Shown here piece by piece: positions 16,867-26,723 of a stretch of 64,000 nt of DNA. The DNA is from Yoonia rosea (GTDB lineage: Bacteria > Pseudomonadota > Alphaproteobacteria > Rhodobacterales > Rhodobacteraceae). How positions within the stretch are numbered: position 1 is the first letter of the stretch; the number at the start of each line of letters is the position of its first letter. A model generated the notes under the pieces. The model ran no database searches, had not been told where the DNA came from, and saw nothing but the letters and a program-made list of their open reading frames with translations. Made by a program: the position numbers and the translations under genes. Location: assembly GCF_900156505.1 (NCBI RefSeq), contig NZ_FTPR01000001.1:1922001-1986000 (forward strand), read 5' to 3'.

Positions 16867-17969
16867 CAGAGGCTCGCGTCCAGTGCCGCAAGGATCACGT
16901 CACCCATCTGTGTCGTGCTCAGCGGGGTGCCGCCTTCGGGGCCCATCAGGTCCGCGGTGCGTGCGCCATCGGCCAGCACCTTTTCGATAGCTGCCTCCAG
17001 ACGGTCGGCTTCGGCGCCTTCATCAAAGGAATAACGCAGCGCCATGGCAAAGCTGAGGATACAGGCAATCGGGTTCGCCTTGCCTTGGCCCGTAATATCA
17101 GGGGCCGAACCATGCACCGGTTCATACATTGCCTTCGGACGTCCATTGGCCATCGGCAGGCCCAGCGACGCAGACGGTAACATGCCCAACGAACCGGTCA
17201 GCATCGCGGCGCAATCCGACAGGATATCGCCGAAGAGGTTGTCCGTCAGGATCACATCGAACTGCTTGGGCGCGCGCACCAGCTGCATCGCGCCATTGTC
17301 GGCGTACATGTGGCTCAGTTCGACTTCTGGATAATCAGCGTGGATCTCGGTGACGACATCGCGCCACAGAATACCGCTTTCCATCACATTGGCCTTCTCC
17401 ATCGAGCAGACCTTTTTGTTACGCTTCATGGCCAGATCAAATGCCGCACGCGTGGCGCGTTCGATCTCGGCCTCGGTATAGCGCTGGGTATTGATGCCCA
17501 CGCGCATATTGTCTTCGATATGAATACCGCGCGGTTCACCGAAATAAACGCCCGAGGTCAGCTCGCGCACGATCATGATATCCAGACCGGAAACGATGTC
17601 TTTCTTCAGAGACGAGAAATCAGCTAGCGCGTCAAAGCACTGGGCGGGACGCAGGTTCGCGAAAAGATCCATTTCCTTGCGTAGGCGTAGCAACCCGCGC
17701 TCGGGCTTTACGCTGAAATCGAGGTTGTCGTACTTTGGCCCGCCGACGGCCCCCAGCAGAACCGCGTCGACTTCCTGTGCCTTAGCCATCGTGTCGTCGT
17801 GCAGCGGCACGCCGTGCGCGTCATAGGCAGCGCCACCGACAAGATCTTCAGAGACATCAAACGTCAGGTCGCGCTTGTCGCCGAACCAACCGATGATCCG
17901 CTTCACTTGGTCCATAACTTCAGGGCCAATGCCGTCACCGGCGAGGATCAAAAGAGAAGGGTTTGCCAT
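16866..17969 (-). CDS. leuB: 3-isopropylmalate dehydrogenase
   Basis: 367 aa. NAD-dependent oxidative decarboxylation in leucine synthesis. Recognisable are [13 protein letters not shown] at the N-terminus, [14 protein letters not shown] with [13 protein letters not shown], and the metal/cofactor region [20 protein letters not shown]. The ATG at 17969 follows AAGGA; a ten-residue upstream extension is not conserved. leuB is separated from leuCD by two unrelated genes but stays on the same strand. Confidence 0.97.
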   Translation of the reverse strand: MANPSLLILAGDGIGPEVMDQVKRIIGWFGDKRDLTFDVSEDLVGGAAYDAHGVPLHDDTMAKAQEVDAVLLGAVGGPKYDNLDFSVKPERGLLRLRKEMDLFANLRPAQCFDALADFSSLKKDIVSGLDIMIVRELTSGVYFGEPRGIHIEDNMRVGINTQRYTEAEIERATRAAFDLAMKRNKKVCSMEKANVMESGILWRDVVTEIHADYPEVELSHMYADNGAMQLVRAPKQFDVILTDNLFGDILSDCAAMLTGSLGMLPSASLGLPMANGRPKAMYEPVHGSAPDITGQGKANPIACILSFAMALRYSFDEGAEADRLEAAIEKVLADGARTADLMGPEGGTPLSTTQMGDVILAALDASL

Positions 17970-18042
17970 TGTGTTGGTCCTTGCTTGAATTTGTTGCAAA
18001 CGCCCTAACGCGATGAGACGTCAGGTTCAAGATACCAAGGCG

Positions 18043-19170
18043 TTAGCGGCCGATATCGACCCAAACAAGCCGGTGCGGACCAGCAGCCAGACCATCCTCA
18101 CCCAGAAGGGCACGATCAGGGTCATCGGGGCCAGGCCAGAACACGCCTGCGCCGACGATCTGCCAGTCCCGCGATGGCAAAACATAACTGACGCGCAAAT
18201 CCCCTGGCCCGTCATCTGGCCAATCTGCTGTTGGCAGGTCCGGCAGCGGGTCTTGCAGTGACGCCAGCGCCAAGAAGTCTGTCATGGCCTGACGATACCC
18301 GTCACCGCCCCTGGGATCGAGATTGGCATTCCCCGCAATCACAAAGCTGTCCGGTGCGGGGCCAAAGCCACCTTCTAACACGATTTCCCACAGACGCAGT
18401 TCATCACGGTTGCGCAGCCCGTTCATGTCTTCGGGTCCATCAAAAACCGGCGGTGTCGCATCAAATGCCATCACAGAAATGGGGGGGCCATCCGGTAATG
18501 CAACCGGGACAATCCAATGTCCCGTGGAAGAAAGGCGCAGTTGATCCATCGCGGCGGCACTGAGAAACGGCGCGCCTGCCAGTTGTGGCAAAGTGGCGTC
18601 AGGCAGGTCCTTCCAGAGAACCTCGGAGTAGTCCGTGACCTGCCCCGCCAGTATCGGAAAGCGTGACAGGATCGCCATGCCGCCGTCACCGGCAAACCTG
18701 CCATAACCGTGGGCGTCCCGCGCCTCACCCAGCCGACCGTTTGCGTTCAGATCAAGACCGGTTGCCAAGCCCGCGTTTGACGGCAAGGCAAAGATATGCG
18801 GATAGGGATCGGCAAATGAGGCTGCAAAGGCCGCGAGCGCGATGCCATCCAGATCATAGTCAAAATCCGTTAAAACCAGAATGTCAGGAGCATTGCGGGC
18901 GATGATCTTTTGAATAGCGATAATCTGTGAAGCTTCACCGTTTTGAATGTCACGCAGCAAGAGCCCCGGTCCATCGCCGCTTAACGGAGCGGCAAACGTT
19001 GCGAGGCGAAAGGTCTCGGCTTGGGCCGTGCCGGCCGTGCAAAAGCCAAATGAGAAAGCAATCCAGAGGCCTACTAGGTGTAAGACTTGCGGCGCTGCAC
19101 TTCGATCATCTGTGCAACACGACTGAGGGCAACTCCGCGCATCAGAATACTGGCTGGCAGGAATGCCCAT
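18043..19170 (-). CDS. Secreted endonuclease/exonuclease/phosphatase-family protein
   Basis: About 375 aa, a DNase I-like fold hydrolase. The start of the domain (TFRLATFAAPLSGDGPG), the acidic LVLTDFDYDLDG stretch, GGMAILSRFPI and the closing RLVWVDI fit the family. A hydrophobic segment ending GTAQA|ETF looks like a signal peptide, but no ATG, GTG or TTG starts it; the nearest in-frame ATG (19170) lies about 97 bp inside the upstream gene and adds a cysteine-rich leader. The start is therefore doubtful and a 5' frameshift is possible. Substrate unknown. Confidence 0.75.
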   Translation of the reverse strand: MGIPASQYSDARSCPQSCCTDDRSAAPQVLHLVGLWIAFSFGFCTAGTAQAETFRLATFAAPLSGDGPGLLLRDIQNGEASQIIAIQKIIARNAPDILVLTDFDYDLDGIALAAFAASFADPYPHIFALPSNAGLATGLDLNANGRLGEARDAHGYGRFAGDGGMAILSRFPILAGQVTDYSEVLWKDLPDATLPQLAGAPFLSAAAMDQLRLSSTGHWIVPVALPDGPPISVMAFDATPPVFDGPEDMNGLRNRDELRLWEIVLEGGFGPAPDSFVIAGNANLDPRGGDGYRQAMTDFLALASLQDPLPDLPTADWPDDGPGDLRVSYVLPSRDWQIVGAGVFWPGPDDPDRALLGEDGLAAGPHRLVWVDIGR

Positions 19171-19883
19171 GCAGAAACCGTCCAAATCAATGTCTGCGGG
19201 TTATCCAGATTGATCGCTGTGCCCATTGACGAGATCAACTTCAGAACCGCTGGAACCAAGAAGGGCAGCAAAAAGCCTAAGATAATGTTAATACGGCCGT
19301 CCCGCTGGAGCCTTTTAACGACATCACCGCCCGCTGTAGGGTCAAATGTCGGCAGGTTTATCCAGACATTAAAGGCGCCAGTCCGGCGCGGCCAGCGATA
19401 AAGCCGCAGCAGGATAACGAACCAGATGACAGAAAAGACCGAGATCAGATAGCTCAGCCCTGCTGCGTCCCGCAGGTGTTGGATCACCGTGGGATCCGTG
19501 CCATCGGGCATCATCAAAACCATCAGGCGCACCGGTGAGTAAGGAAAATCGATCGTGGCGCCAATCACGCTTCCGCTATTTTGAAAGTATGCCGAGATTG
19601 CACTTGGGGAGTCGACGCCTTTGAAAATCATCGCAAGGCAAAAGACAGTCGCAAAAAGCGCTGAAAAGCGGACCCTATTAAAGGGCGGCGCGTCGCGGAA
19701 TTCCACAAGACTGGGGCTGCTTGAGCTATACTCAACGATCGTGAAAAGGGCCCCAAAGATCGCAACCAGCACAATGATCTGCGTGCTATCCGACCCACTG
19801 CTTGGCACAAGCGCATAAGGCATAATGACCAACATCACGACCAGAACGGCTCTTACCAATGCTGCAGGTAAACGAGATAACAC
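19074..19883 (-). CDS. Hypothetical polytopic membrane protein
   Basis: 269 aa with about six membrane segments (near residues 8-27, 35-51, 72-88, 142-163, 198-218 and 230-248). No named family recognised. A soluble loop (residues 90-140) contains DSPSAISAYFQNSG, and the C-terminus is basic (EVQRRKSYT). The start is GTG with AAGGA about ten bases upstream. It lies between leuD and a nuclease-like gene whose start falls inside its 3' end, suggesting one transcript with that gene. Confidence 0.65.
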   Translation of the reverse strand: MLSRLPAALVRAVLVVMLVIMPYALVPSSGSDSTQIIVLVAIFGALFTIVEYSSSSPSLVEFRDAPPFNRVRFSALFATVFCLAMIFKGVDSPSAISAYFQNSGSVIGATIDFPYSPVRLMVLMMPDGTDPTVIQHLRDAAGLSYLISVFSVIWFVILLRLYRWPRRTGAFNVWINLPTFDPTAGGDVVKRLQRDGRINIILGFLLPFLVPAVLKLISSMGTAINLDNPQTLIWTVSAWAFLPASILMRGVALSRVAQMIEVQRRKSYT

Positions 19884-20133
19884 GGCACTTTATCCTTCTT
19901 TGGACCGACGGAAGAGCGAAGATTTTTCGCCGGCAGGCCCACAATCTTTTGCACTCATCTATATGCAATGTCTGAATGTGAACAAATCCTCTTTGACGCT
20001 TCAACTGACGGGCGCCTGAAACGCGGGGGAAACTCTCATTTTGGCCAGAAAGTGATGCGAGAATGCCACCACAGCGTGGCAGTTCTATCTCAGACACATC
20101 CTTCGCAGCGGAGATGCTCAAAGACAGGGCGCG

Positions 20134-20163
20134 AAAAATAAGCCGCCCCCGTAGGAGCGGCCT
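20134..20163 (-). terminator. Intrinsic terminator after leuD
   Basis: Reading leftward, GGCCGCTCC-TAC-GGGGGCGGC is followed by TTATTTTT. It closes the leuC-leuD transcript and separates it from the downstream membrane-protein gene. The remaining 300-bp spacer (19884-20186) shows no gene. Confidence 0.8.
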
Positions 20164-20186
20164 ATCCTGTCAGATGGATTTGAAAC

Positions 20187-20792
20187 CTAGACCCAAGGGC
20201 GGACTGTGGCAGCCTGGGCTTCGAAGGCGTCGATTGACGCTGCCTTTTCCATCGTCAAACCGATGTCATCGAGACCATTCATCAAGCAGTGCTTTTTGAA
20301 ACTGTCGACTTCAAAGCTGAAGGTCTCACCATCTGATGTGGTGACAGTCTGCGCTTCCAGATCAACCTCGATCCGCGCATTCGATCCTTTTTCAGCATCC
20401 TTCATCAGCACATCTACCTGCTCTTGCGGCAAAACGATCGGCAGAATGCCGTTCTTGAAGCAGTTGTTGTAGAAGATGTCGGCATAGGACGGCGCGATCA
20501 CGCAGGTGATACCAAAGTCGGCAATTGCCCACGGCGCATGTTCACGTGAGGACCCGCAACCAAAGTTATCGCCGGCAACAAGGATTTGCGCATCGCGATA
20601 CTGCGGTTTGTTCAGCACAAAATCAGGGATTTCGTTGCGATCGTCGTCATAGCGCATTTCGTCAAACAGGTTCACACCAAGGCCAGAGCGCTTGATGGTC
20701 TTCAGGAACTGTTTGGGGATGATCATATCGGTGTCGATATTGACCAACGGCATCGGGGCTGCAATGCCGCTCAGTTTTGTAAATTTCTGCAT
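20187..20792 (-). CDS. leuD: 3-isopropylmalate dehydratase small subunit
   Basis: 201 aa. It pairs with LeuC to isomerise 2- and 3-isopropylmalate. The swivel domain shows [15 protein letters not shown] at the N-terminus and the substrate-recognition loop [13 protein letters not shown] (about residues 70-82). AAAGGA precedes the ATG; an in-frame upstream ATG (MSSPKG) overlaps the inverted repeat and is less likely. Last gene of leuCD, ending before a terminator. Confidence 0.97.
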   Translation of the reverse strand: MQKFTKLSGIAAPMPLVNIDTDMIIPKQFLKTIKRSGLGVNLFDEMRYDDDRNEIPDFVLNKPQYRDAQILVAGDNFGCGSSREHAPWAIADFGITCVIAPSYADIFYNNCFKNGILPIVLPQEQVDVLMKDAEKGSNARIEVDLEAQTVTTSDGETFSFEVDSFKKHCLMNGLDDIGLTMEKAASIDAFEAQAATVRPWV

Positions 20793-20810
20793 CTTTTTTC
20801 CTTTCGGGCT

Positions 20811-20869
20811 GCTCATCAGCCCCTTCGGGCCTTCTTCGCGAAGAAAGCCCCCGCAAGGGGCTGATGAGC
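20811..20869. repeat. 59-bp palindrome between leuC and leuD
   Basis: Outer arms of 15 bp are perfect (GCTCATCAGCCCCTT / AAGGGGCTGATGAGC), and the core TTCTTCGCGAAGAA is itself a perfect palindrome, with GGGC/GCCC pairing between them. It lies 7 bp after the leuC stop and about 19 bp before the leuD ATG. In RNA it would form one very long hairpin. The leuD-proximal arm could also pair with CAGCCC next to the ribosome-binding site. Confidence 0.85.
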
Positions 20870-20876
20870 GCGCCGC

Positions 20877-22280
20877 TTACATCAGTTCGCGAACATCGGT
20901 CAGTTTACCCGTGATCGCCGCTGCCGCCGCCATCGCCGGTGACATCAGGTGCGTGCGTCCGCCGCGCCCTTGCCGTCCCTCAAAGTTGCGGTTCGACGTG
21001 GCCGCACAGCGCTCACCCGGTGCCAACTGGTCAGGGTTCATCGCCAGACACATGGAACAACCCGCAAGCCGCCATTCAAAACCGGCCTCTTTAAAGATAT
21101 CTGCCAGCCCTTCCTCTTCGGCTTGCGCGCGCACAAGACCCGAACCGGGCACGACCATCGCACGTTTTACTGCGATCTTCTTGCCTTTCAGGATCTCCGC
21201 CGCAGCGCGCAGATCCTCGATGCGGCCGTTTGTGCAGGAGCCGATAAAGACCGTGTCGATTGCGATGTCTTTGAGCGGCGTGCCTGGCTCCAGGTCCATG
21301 TAGTCGAGCGAGCGCTGGGCCGCACCGACCTTGCCACCGGTGAAATCATCGGCGGCAGGCACATTTGCGGTGATCGGCAGCACATCCTCGGGAGAGGTGC
21401 CCCATGTCACCACAGGGGCAATATCCTCGCCCTTCAGCGTAACAACCTTGTCGAAATGCGCGCCCTCGTCGGTATAAAGCGTACGCCAATAGGCCTCTGC
21501 CGCTTCCCATGCGGCACCTTTGGGTGCATGCGGACGACCTTTGCAGTATGCGAAAGTTTTTTCGTCGGGCGCAATCAGACCAGCGCGCGCACCACCCTCG
21601 ATCGCCATGTTACAGACCGTCATGCGGCCTTCCATGGACAGATCACGGATCGCTTCGCCACAGTATTCGATTACATAGCCGGTGCCGCCGGCGGTGCCGG
21701 TGGCCCCGATCACAGAAAGGGTAATGTCTTTGGCGGTCACACCGGGGCGCAGTTTGCCGGTGATCTCGACCTTCATGTTCTTGGATTTCTTCTGGATCAG
21801 CGTTTGGGTAGCCAGAACGTGCTCCACTTCGGACGTGCCGATCCCGTGCGCAAGCGCACCGAATGCGCCATGGGTCGCCGTGTGGCTGTCACCGCAGACC
21901 ACCGTCATGCCGGGAAGGGTCCAGCCCTGTTCAGGGCCAACGATATGCACGATACCTTGGCGGACGTCAGAGACGGGATAGTAGTGGATGCCGAAATCCT
22001 TGGCGTTCGTATCGAGGGCGGCCACCTGAATGGCGCTATCCTCTGTCATGTTCTTGGGATCATCACGGCCGGGTGTGGTTGGCACGTTGTGGTCCGGTAC
22101 CGCGATGGTCTTTTCGGGTGCGCGTACCTTGCGGCCCGCCATACGCAGCCCTTCAAAGGCCTGCGGGCTGGTCACTTCGTGAACCAGATGGCGGTCAATA
22201 TAGAGCAGGCAGGTGCCGTCTTCGGCTTCATGGGCTACATGCGCATCCCAGATTTTATCATAGAGCGTTTTGGGGGACAT
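20877..22280 (-). CDS. leuC: 3-isopropylmalate dehydratase large subunit
   Basis: 467 aa aconitase-superfamily enzyme. It shows [33 protein letters not shown], and the 4Fe-4S cysteines in IGSCTNGR and [19 protein letters not shown] ribosome-binding site supports the ATG. It is the first gene of leuCD; the 290-bp region up to the divergent secreted-protein gene should contain its promoter. No leucine-rich leader peptide was seen there. Confidence 0.97.
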   Translation of the reverse strand: MSPKTLYDKIWDAHVAHEAEDGTCLLYIDRHLVHEVTSPQAFEGLRMAGRKVRAPEKTIAVPDHNVPTTPGRDDPKNMTEDSAIQVAALDTNAKDFGIHYYPVSDVRQGIVHIVGPEQGWTLPGMTVVCGDSHTATHGAFGALAHGIGTSEVEHVLATQTLIQKKSKNMKVEITGKLRPGVTAKDITLSVIGATGTAGGTGYVIEYCGEAIRDLSMEGRMTVCNMAIEGGARAGLIAPDEKTFAYCKGRPHAPKGAAWEAAEAYWRTLYTDEGAHFDKVVTLKGEDIAPVVTWGTSPEDVLPITANVPAADDFTGGKVGAAQRSLDYMDLEPGTPLKDIAIDTVFIGSCTNGRIEDLRAAAEILKGKKIAVKRAMVVPGSGLVRAQAEEEGLADIFKEAGFEWRLAGCSMCLAMNPDQLAPGERCAATSNRNFEGRQGRGGRTHLMSPAMAAAAAITGKLTDVRELM

Positions 22281-22572
22281 TGTCCTCTCCCGTTTGTTGA
22301 ATGCATGGAAGTAAAAGAATGTGGAGCAGCGTGCCGACAGACACGCCGCGCATCATAGATGGGCAAGGATGGTGCGCGTGGCACCATAAAAGCGCCAAGG
22401 CAGGCGCGCGCGATCATCCATGTCGAAAACTTGTGTCATGACGCCCAGATATACGCGCACGCACCATCTCGCAAGTCAGATGTCTGTGTCACAGCACACG
22501 GACGCAATGTGGCCAAAGGCGCAAGCTGAAGTCGATTTAATGCCCAATGAGCGGTCTAAAAGGAGATTTGAG

Positions 22573-24012
22573 ATGTCGATTCGTCACCCTTGGCGCGTAT
22601 CTGCGTTGATTATGGCAGTAGGCGCGGCACCCGCCGTTGCCCAGAATTTCGAGTATGAAAGCAACGTCGGCTTTCCCGACTTCGGCTTCATGGTATCCCC
22701 CAGCGATTATAAAGGTCCGGTTTTCGCCCTCGCCGATAGTTTTCCAGAAACGATTCCGCCACTCGATCCACAGGTCGAACAGATCTTGAGCATTGATTTT
22801 GAAACGGATCCGATGGCCTATGTAATGGCTGTGCGGGACTACGTGTTCACTGGCAATATCCACGGTGGCGATGTTGCAGATGATTTCATCCTGCAGAATA
22901 ACGCCGAAGGAATCGGTTGGTATCACATGCCATGGCAGCACTGGGGGACGACGGGGCGCGAAGGCTATCACGGCTTAACGCGCGAAGGGCCCTTGGCAGC
23001 TCAGGTTCTTGCCCCCGAACAAAGGAATTCGTCCTACGCCTATGCGGTCGGCTTCTATAATGGCCCAGGCGGTTTCACGATCGGTCAGGTCTGGAATGAC
23101 CCCTATGGCGGCCCCGACCTAACCCACATGATCGACGCGATGGAGACGGGGTTTGCCTTTCCCGAAGGGACTGTCGTGGGTAAGTTCCTGTTCACGTCCC
23201 TTGGCGCGGATCAGGTGCCGTGGCTTGATAATCCGTTGCAGTGGAACGCCTATGTCTACGCCTGCGACGTCTATCCAGCACTCGCCTGCCCCGACGGCGA
23301 TGCGATGCAGTCTGCGCCACGGGTGACGCAGGCCATGAACCTGCTGCAAATGGATATCATGGTCAAAGACAGCCGCGCCGAGGAAGCCGCAGGCTGGGTA
23401 TTTGGCACTTTTGCCTACAACGGTGGTGCGGCCGGTGCGACGGAGTATGCCGACTACGGAGCTTTCTGCGCGGACATCCCCGGAGAGGGGAAGAATTGGT
23501 GCAACCTCATGCCTGTGGGCGTGATGTGGGGCAATGACCCAGATAACGCTGACACCTTCATCAATTCGACGCCGACAGAGACTGTCATCAACACCGACCT
23601 CCAACAGACATGGATCAACCCCGATGAAGCCCTGCCCGCAATGCATCTTGGTTTCAATTCGCGGCTCAACGGCCCTGCAGACAACCCCACCTCGAGCTGC
23701 ATGTCGTGCCACGCAACCGGTCAAGTGCCCAGCGTCAGCGCGATCATGCCTTGGCTTGATGGCGTAGCAATTCCGGCCAATGGCACGCAGGCTTCTGAAG
23801 CATGGATGCGCTGGTTCCGGAACTTTGAAGACGGCGAAGCCTTTGATGAAGGGCTTGCGATCAGTATGGATTTCTCGATGCAGATGACCAAGGGCATCGA
23901 GAACTACATCGAATACCGCGGGCAGGACGAAGCAGGCCGCTTTGCCCTGGAATACTGGGGGAGCGACGGCGGCGCACCAATCAGCCGCGGAGCCACGATT
24001 CCAACTCAGTAA
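22573..24012 (+). CDS. Secreted CXXCH protein of unknown family
   Basis: 479 aa. A signal peptide (RHPWRVSALIMAVGAAPAVA, cleavage near residue 25) exports it to the periplasm. The rest is rich in Trp, Tyr and Asp, with one c-type heme motif C376-M-S-C379-H followed by ATGQVPSVSAIMPW, so a single covalent heme is likely. The large N-terminal part (GIGWYHMPWQHWG, VWNDPYGGPDLTHMIDAM) matches no family I can name. AAGGAG stands eight bases before the ATG; the longer in-frame upstream extension lacks a signal peptide. Possible periplasmic electron carrier or oxidase, monocistronic, with its own terminator. Confidence 0.75.
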   Translation: MSIRHPWRVSALIMAVGAAPAVAQNFEYESNVGFPDFGFMVSPSDYKGPVFALADSFPETIPPLDPQVEQILSIDFETDPMAYVMAVRDYVFTGNIHGGDVADDFILQNNAEGIGWYHMPWQHWGTTGREGYHGLTREGPLAAQVLAPEQRNSSYAYAVGFYNGPGGFTIGQVWNDPYGGPDLTHMIDAMETGFAFPEGTVVGKFLFTSLGADQVPWLDNPLQWNAYVYACDVYPALACPDGDAMQSAPRVTQAMNLLQMDIMVKDSRAEEAAGWVFGTFAYNGGAAGATEYADYGAFCADIPGEGKNWCNLMPVGVMWGNDPDNADTFINSTPTETVINTDLQQTWINPDEALPAMHLGFNSRLNGPADNPTSSCMSCHATGQVPSVSAIMPWLDGVAIPANGTQASEAWMRWFRNFEDGEAFDEGLAISMDFSMQMTKGIENYIEYRGQDEAGRFALEYWGSDGGAPISRGATIPTQ

Positions 24013-24037
24013 ATCAGCCCCCTGTTAGGGCCATCAG

Positions 24038-24074
24038 CCCCGCCTGCGTCACCCGCACGGGCGGGGTTTAGTTT
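24038..24074 (+). terminator. Terminator after the CXXCH protein gene
   Basis: CCCCGCC ... GGCGGGG stem (7 bp, 15-nt loop) followed by TTTAGTTT, 26 bp after the stop codon. Confidence 0.7.
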
Positions 24075-24157
24075 GCATCAGGCCGAGGCCAAAGGACCAG
24101 CGCACTGCAGCCAAGACCGGTAAGCACGAAAACTGGTCCCGCTGGCGTTGTAATGCA

Positions 24158-25114
24158 TCACGGCGCCGCTGGATTGGTGACTGCGGGGGCCCCTGCCCCT
24201 GCCTGAACCGCTGCGAATGTCGCCTGCGCGCCCTCAACTGTCAGTTCAGCGTTCAAAGTCACATCGACACTGATTGCGTTAATGACCGTCTCTATTGGAA
24301 CGCTGGTACCGTAAATGAAGACCCGCGCCTCTTCAAAAGTCTCGCCATCAGCGACTGCATTTTCATCAACGAAAGACACCGCGACGTTATAACCGTTCAC
24401 GCCGTTCAGATTGCCTTCGGTAACCGTGACCTCCAGCGCCGCGCCAAGGGCGTTCGAGTCGCTTGTATCGATGGTCATGACGATTTCATCGCCGATACCG
24501 AAATCATCAATGACCGCGACAGTTTGCTCGCCATCGTCGTCATTGGCGAAAGCATAGAACGTGTTGTCGCCCGCAACACCTTCCAGAATACCGCGTCCGG
24601 TGACCATGATGAGATCATCGTCGCCATCTCCACCAAATGCGTGACCCTCTTCGCCCCACAGGAAAATATCATCGTCGTCGTCTTCGCCGCGCAGTATATC
24701 TGTACCGATGTTGCCGAACACTGTATCGTTGCCTGCACCTGCGCGAACGATATCGTTGCCCTCACCGGCATCGATATAGTCATCGCCACCGCCGCCTTCG
24801 ATCGTATCGTTCCCGCCAAGGCCGAACAATTCATCGTTGTCGGCACCACCGAAAATTTCGTCCCGATCCTCACCACCTGTGATCGTATCCTCGCCACCAC
24901 TTCCTCTGAGCGTGTCAAGTCCGCCGTTTCCGTTTATGGTGTCATTCCCTAGAAAGCCCTGAATAAGATCAGGCCCCGCTGTGCCCTCGAGTTCATCATC
25001 TTCTGGCGTTCCATTGATCGGGCCTGTTCCGGCCTCATCATCGTCGTCGCCACCAAAAAGCGGAACAAGCAGGGCACCGCCCGCAAGCAACAGAAGCAGA
25101 AAACCAATTTCCAT
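24158..25114 (-). CDS. Membrane-anchored RTX calcium-binding protein
   Basis: 318 aa. A short N-terminal hydrophobic helix (EIGFLLLLLAGGALLVPLF) without a basic lead is followed by a DDDDE linker and about eight RTX nonapeptides (GGxGxDxUx, residues 45-155: LGNDTINGNGG, GGDDYIDAGEGND). RTX repeats bind calcium and fold as beta-rolls outside the cell. The C-terminal 150 residues form an Ala/Val-rich beta region (FGIGDEIVMTIDTSD) of unknown role. The protein is very acidic. No type I secretion genes lie nearby. The anchor-first layout suggests attachment to the membrane rather than free secretion. Confidence 0.82.
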   Translation of the reverse strand: MEIGFLLLLLAGGALLVPLFGGDDDDEAGTGPINGTPEDDELEGTAGPDLIQGFLGNDTINGNGGLDTLRGSGGEDTITGGEDRDEIFGGADNDELFGLGGNDTIEGGGGDDYIDAGEGNDIVRAGAGNDTVFGNIGTDILRGEDDDDDIFLWGEEGHAFGGDGDDDLIMVTGRGILEGVAGDNTFYAFANDDDGEQTVAVIDDFGIGDEIVMTIDTSDSNALGAALEVTVTEGNLNGVNGYNVAVSFVDENAVADGETFEEARVFIYGTSVPIETVINAISVDVTLNAELTVEGAQATFAAVQAGAGAPAVTNPAAP

Positions 25115-25285
25115 CGAAGAATTCTTTCACCAAATCAAAAAACTATCAAAACACTAACGTCACAGAAGCGGTGTCGCAAGAATGTAAACACTTCAAAAAC
25201 GGCAACAAAGGCGTCCTCCAGGGATCGGGCACTTGCCCGTCTCGCCACCACATGCGACGCTCTCCATCAAGACCAATAGACCAGG

Positions 25286-26656
25286 ATGAAAATGGCCCAG
25301 CACACCAACGCATTGACCGGCCCAAACGAAACCTTCGAGGCACCGCTTCAAGAGGTCATCACGATCAGCACTGATCTGTTTACGCAGGCGCAGGTCTTTG
25401 TGGAAAGCATGTTCCGCACGTGGAACCTTTACCAGATCCTGATTGCTTTGGCCGTCTTCGCCATGGCGCATCTGTTGCGCGCCATTTTGGGACCGCGCAT
25501 ACGGGCGTGGATGGGCTCACGCGAAAACTGGCCGAAGTGGCGCATGCGAATTCTGGTCGTCGTGCACCAACGGCTGCGCGCGATTTTCTTTGTATCGCTG
25601 ATCTGGTTCGTCGTTTTTGCCATGCGCGAGGTCACTTGGCCCAGCCGGAGCTATCTCTTGAGTGTGATCGGCACCCTGGCGCTGGCGTGGCTGCTGATTG
25701 TCTTTGCCACGCGCCTGATCAAGAGCCCTGCCCTGCGCAGATTCGTCCGCTATGGCGCATGGACATGGGCAACCCTGCAAATTCTGGGCCTTCTGGATGT
25801 GGCCGAACGTTTGCTCGACAGTATCGGTTTCACAATCGGGGAAATCCGTTTCTCGCTGCTCTTGCTGGTGCAGGGTCTTGTCATCCTTGGCGGCCTGATT
25901 GCACTGGCGCGGTTCTTTACAACGACCACCGCCAGCCGGATCAAGGCCAACGAGGACATCAGCCCCTCAATGCAGGTGCTGATCGTCAAAGGCGTACAGA
26001 TTGCGTTTTATGGCGCCGCATTCTTTGTCGGCGTCCGCGCTCTCGGGATCGATCTGACAGGTCTTGCGGTCCTGTCCGGTGCGATCGGTGTGGGGCTCGG
26101 TTTTGGTTTGCAAAAGGTTGTCTCGAACCTTGTGTCGGGCGTCATCATCCTGCTGGATAAGTCGATCAAACCGGGGGACGTGATCAGCCTTGGCGACACC
26201 TTTGGGTGGATCAATTCACTGGGGGCGCGTTACGTTTCGGTCGTCACGCGCGACGGGCGCGAATACCTGATCCCGAACGAGGACCTGATCACCGGACAGG
26301 TGGTGAACTGGTCACATTCAAACGAGTTTGTCAGGCTCGATATCTTCTTTGGCACAGCCTATCACGACGATCCGCATGCAGTCCGCAAGATCGCGATCGA
26401 GGCCGCACAAGGGGTGGACCGCGTGCTCAAAACGCGGCCCACCGTCTGCCATATCGTAGGCTTTGGGGATAGCTCGGTGGATTATATCCTGCGCTTTTGG
26501 ATCAGGGACCCGACAGGGGGGCTGACGAATATCCGCGGCAACGTCTATCTGGCACTTTGGGACGCCTTCAAAGAACACGGCATCAGCATCCCGTTCCCGC
26601 AGCGCGAGGTGAAACTGTTGGAGAGTGAACGGGTCAACGTGAAGATGGGAGACTGA
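25286..26656 (+). CDS. MscS-family mechanosensitive ion channel
   Basis: 456 aa. Several N-terminal membrane helices (residues 45-215) lead to the MscS pore helix and hinge (LTGLAVLSGAIGVGLGFGLQ, then KVVSNLVSGVIILLDKSIKPGD) and the cytoplasmic beta domain (RDGREYLIPNEDLITGQVVNWS). It opens under membrane tension to release solutes after osmotic downshift. It is larger than E. coli MscS, closer to the YbdG/YnaI size class. A second ATG two codons later is better spaced from AGGA. It may be monocistronic. Confidence 0.92.
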   Translation: MKMAQHTNALTGPNETFEAPLQEVITISTDLFTQAQVFVESMFRTWNLYQILIALAVFAMAHLLRAILGPRIRAWMGSRENWPKWRMRILVVVHQRLRAIFFVSLIWFVVFAMREVTWPSRSYLLSVIGTLALAWLLIVFATRLIKSPALRRFVRYGAWTWATLQILGLLDVAERLLDSIGFTIGEIRFSLLLLVQGLVILGGLIALARFFTTTTASRIKANEDISPSMQVLIVKGVQIAFYGAAFFVGVRALGIDLTGLAVLSGAIGVGLGFGLQKVVSNLVSGVIILLDKSIKPGDVISLGDTFGWINSLGARYVSVVTRDGREYLIPNEDLITGQVVNWSHSNEFVRLDIFFGTAYHDDPHAVRKIAIEAAQGVDRVLKTRPTVCHIVGFGDSSVDYILRFWIRDPTGGLTNIRGNVYLALWDAFKEHGISIPFPQREVKLLESERVNVKMGD

Positions 26657-26723
26657 ATGTCAGTTGAGCGGACGAAGCAGCCATTCCTTGCGGCTGCGTC
26701 AATGTCTGCTTTAGGCTTGCGAC

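Noticed and set aside
24660..24950. Short-period repeated DNA that might suggest a CRISPR-like array
   Set aside because: The periodicity is the 27-bp coding repeat of RTX nonapeptides; there are no identical repeats with unique spacers.
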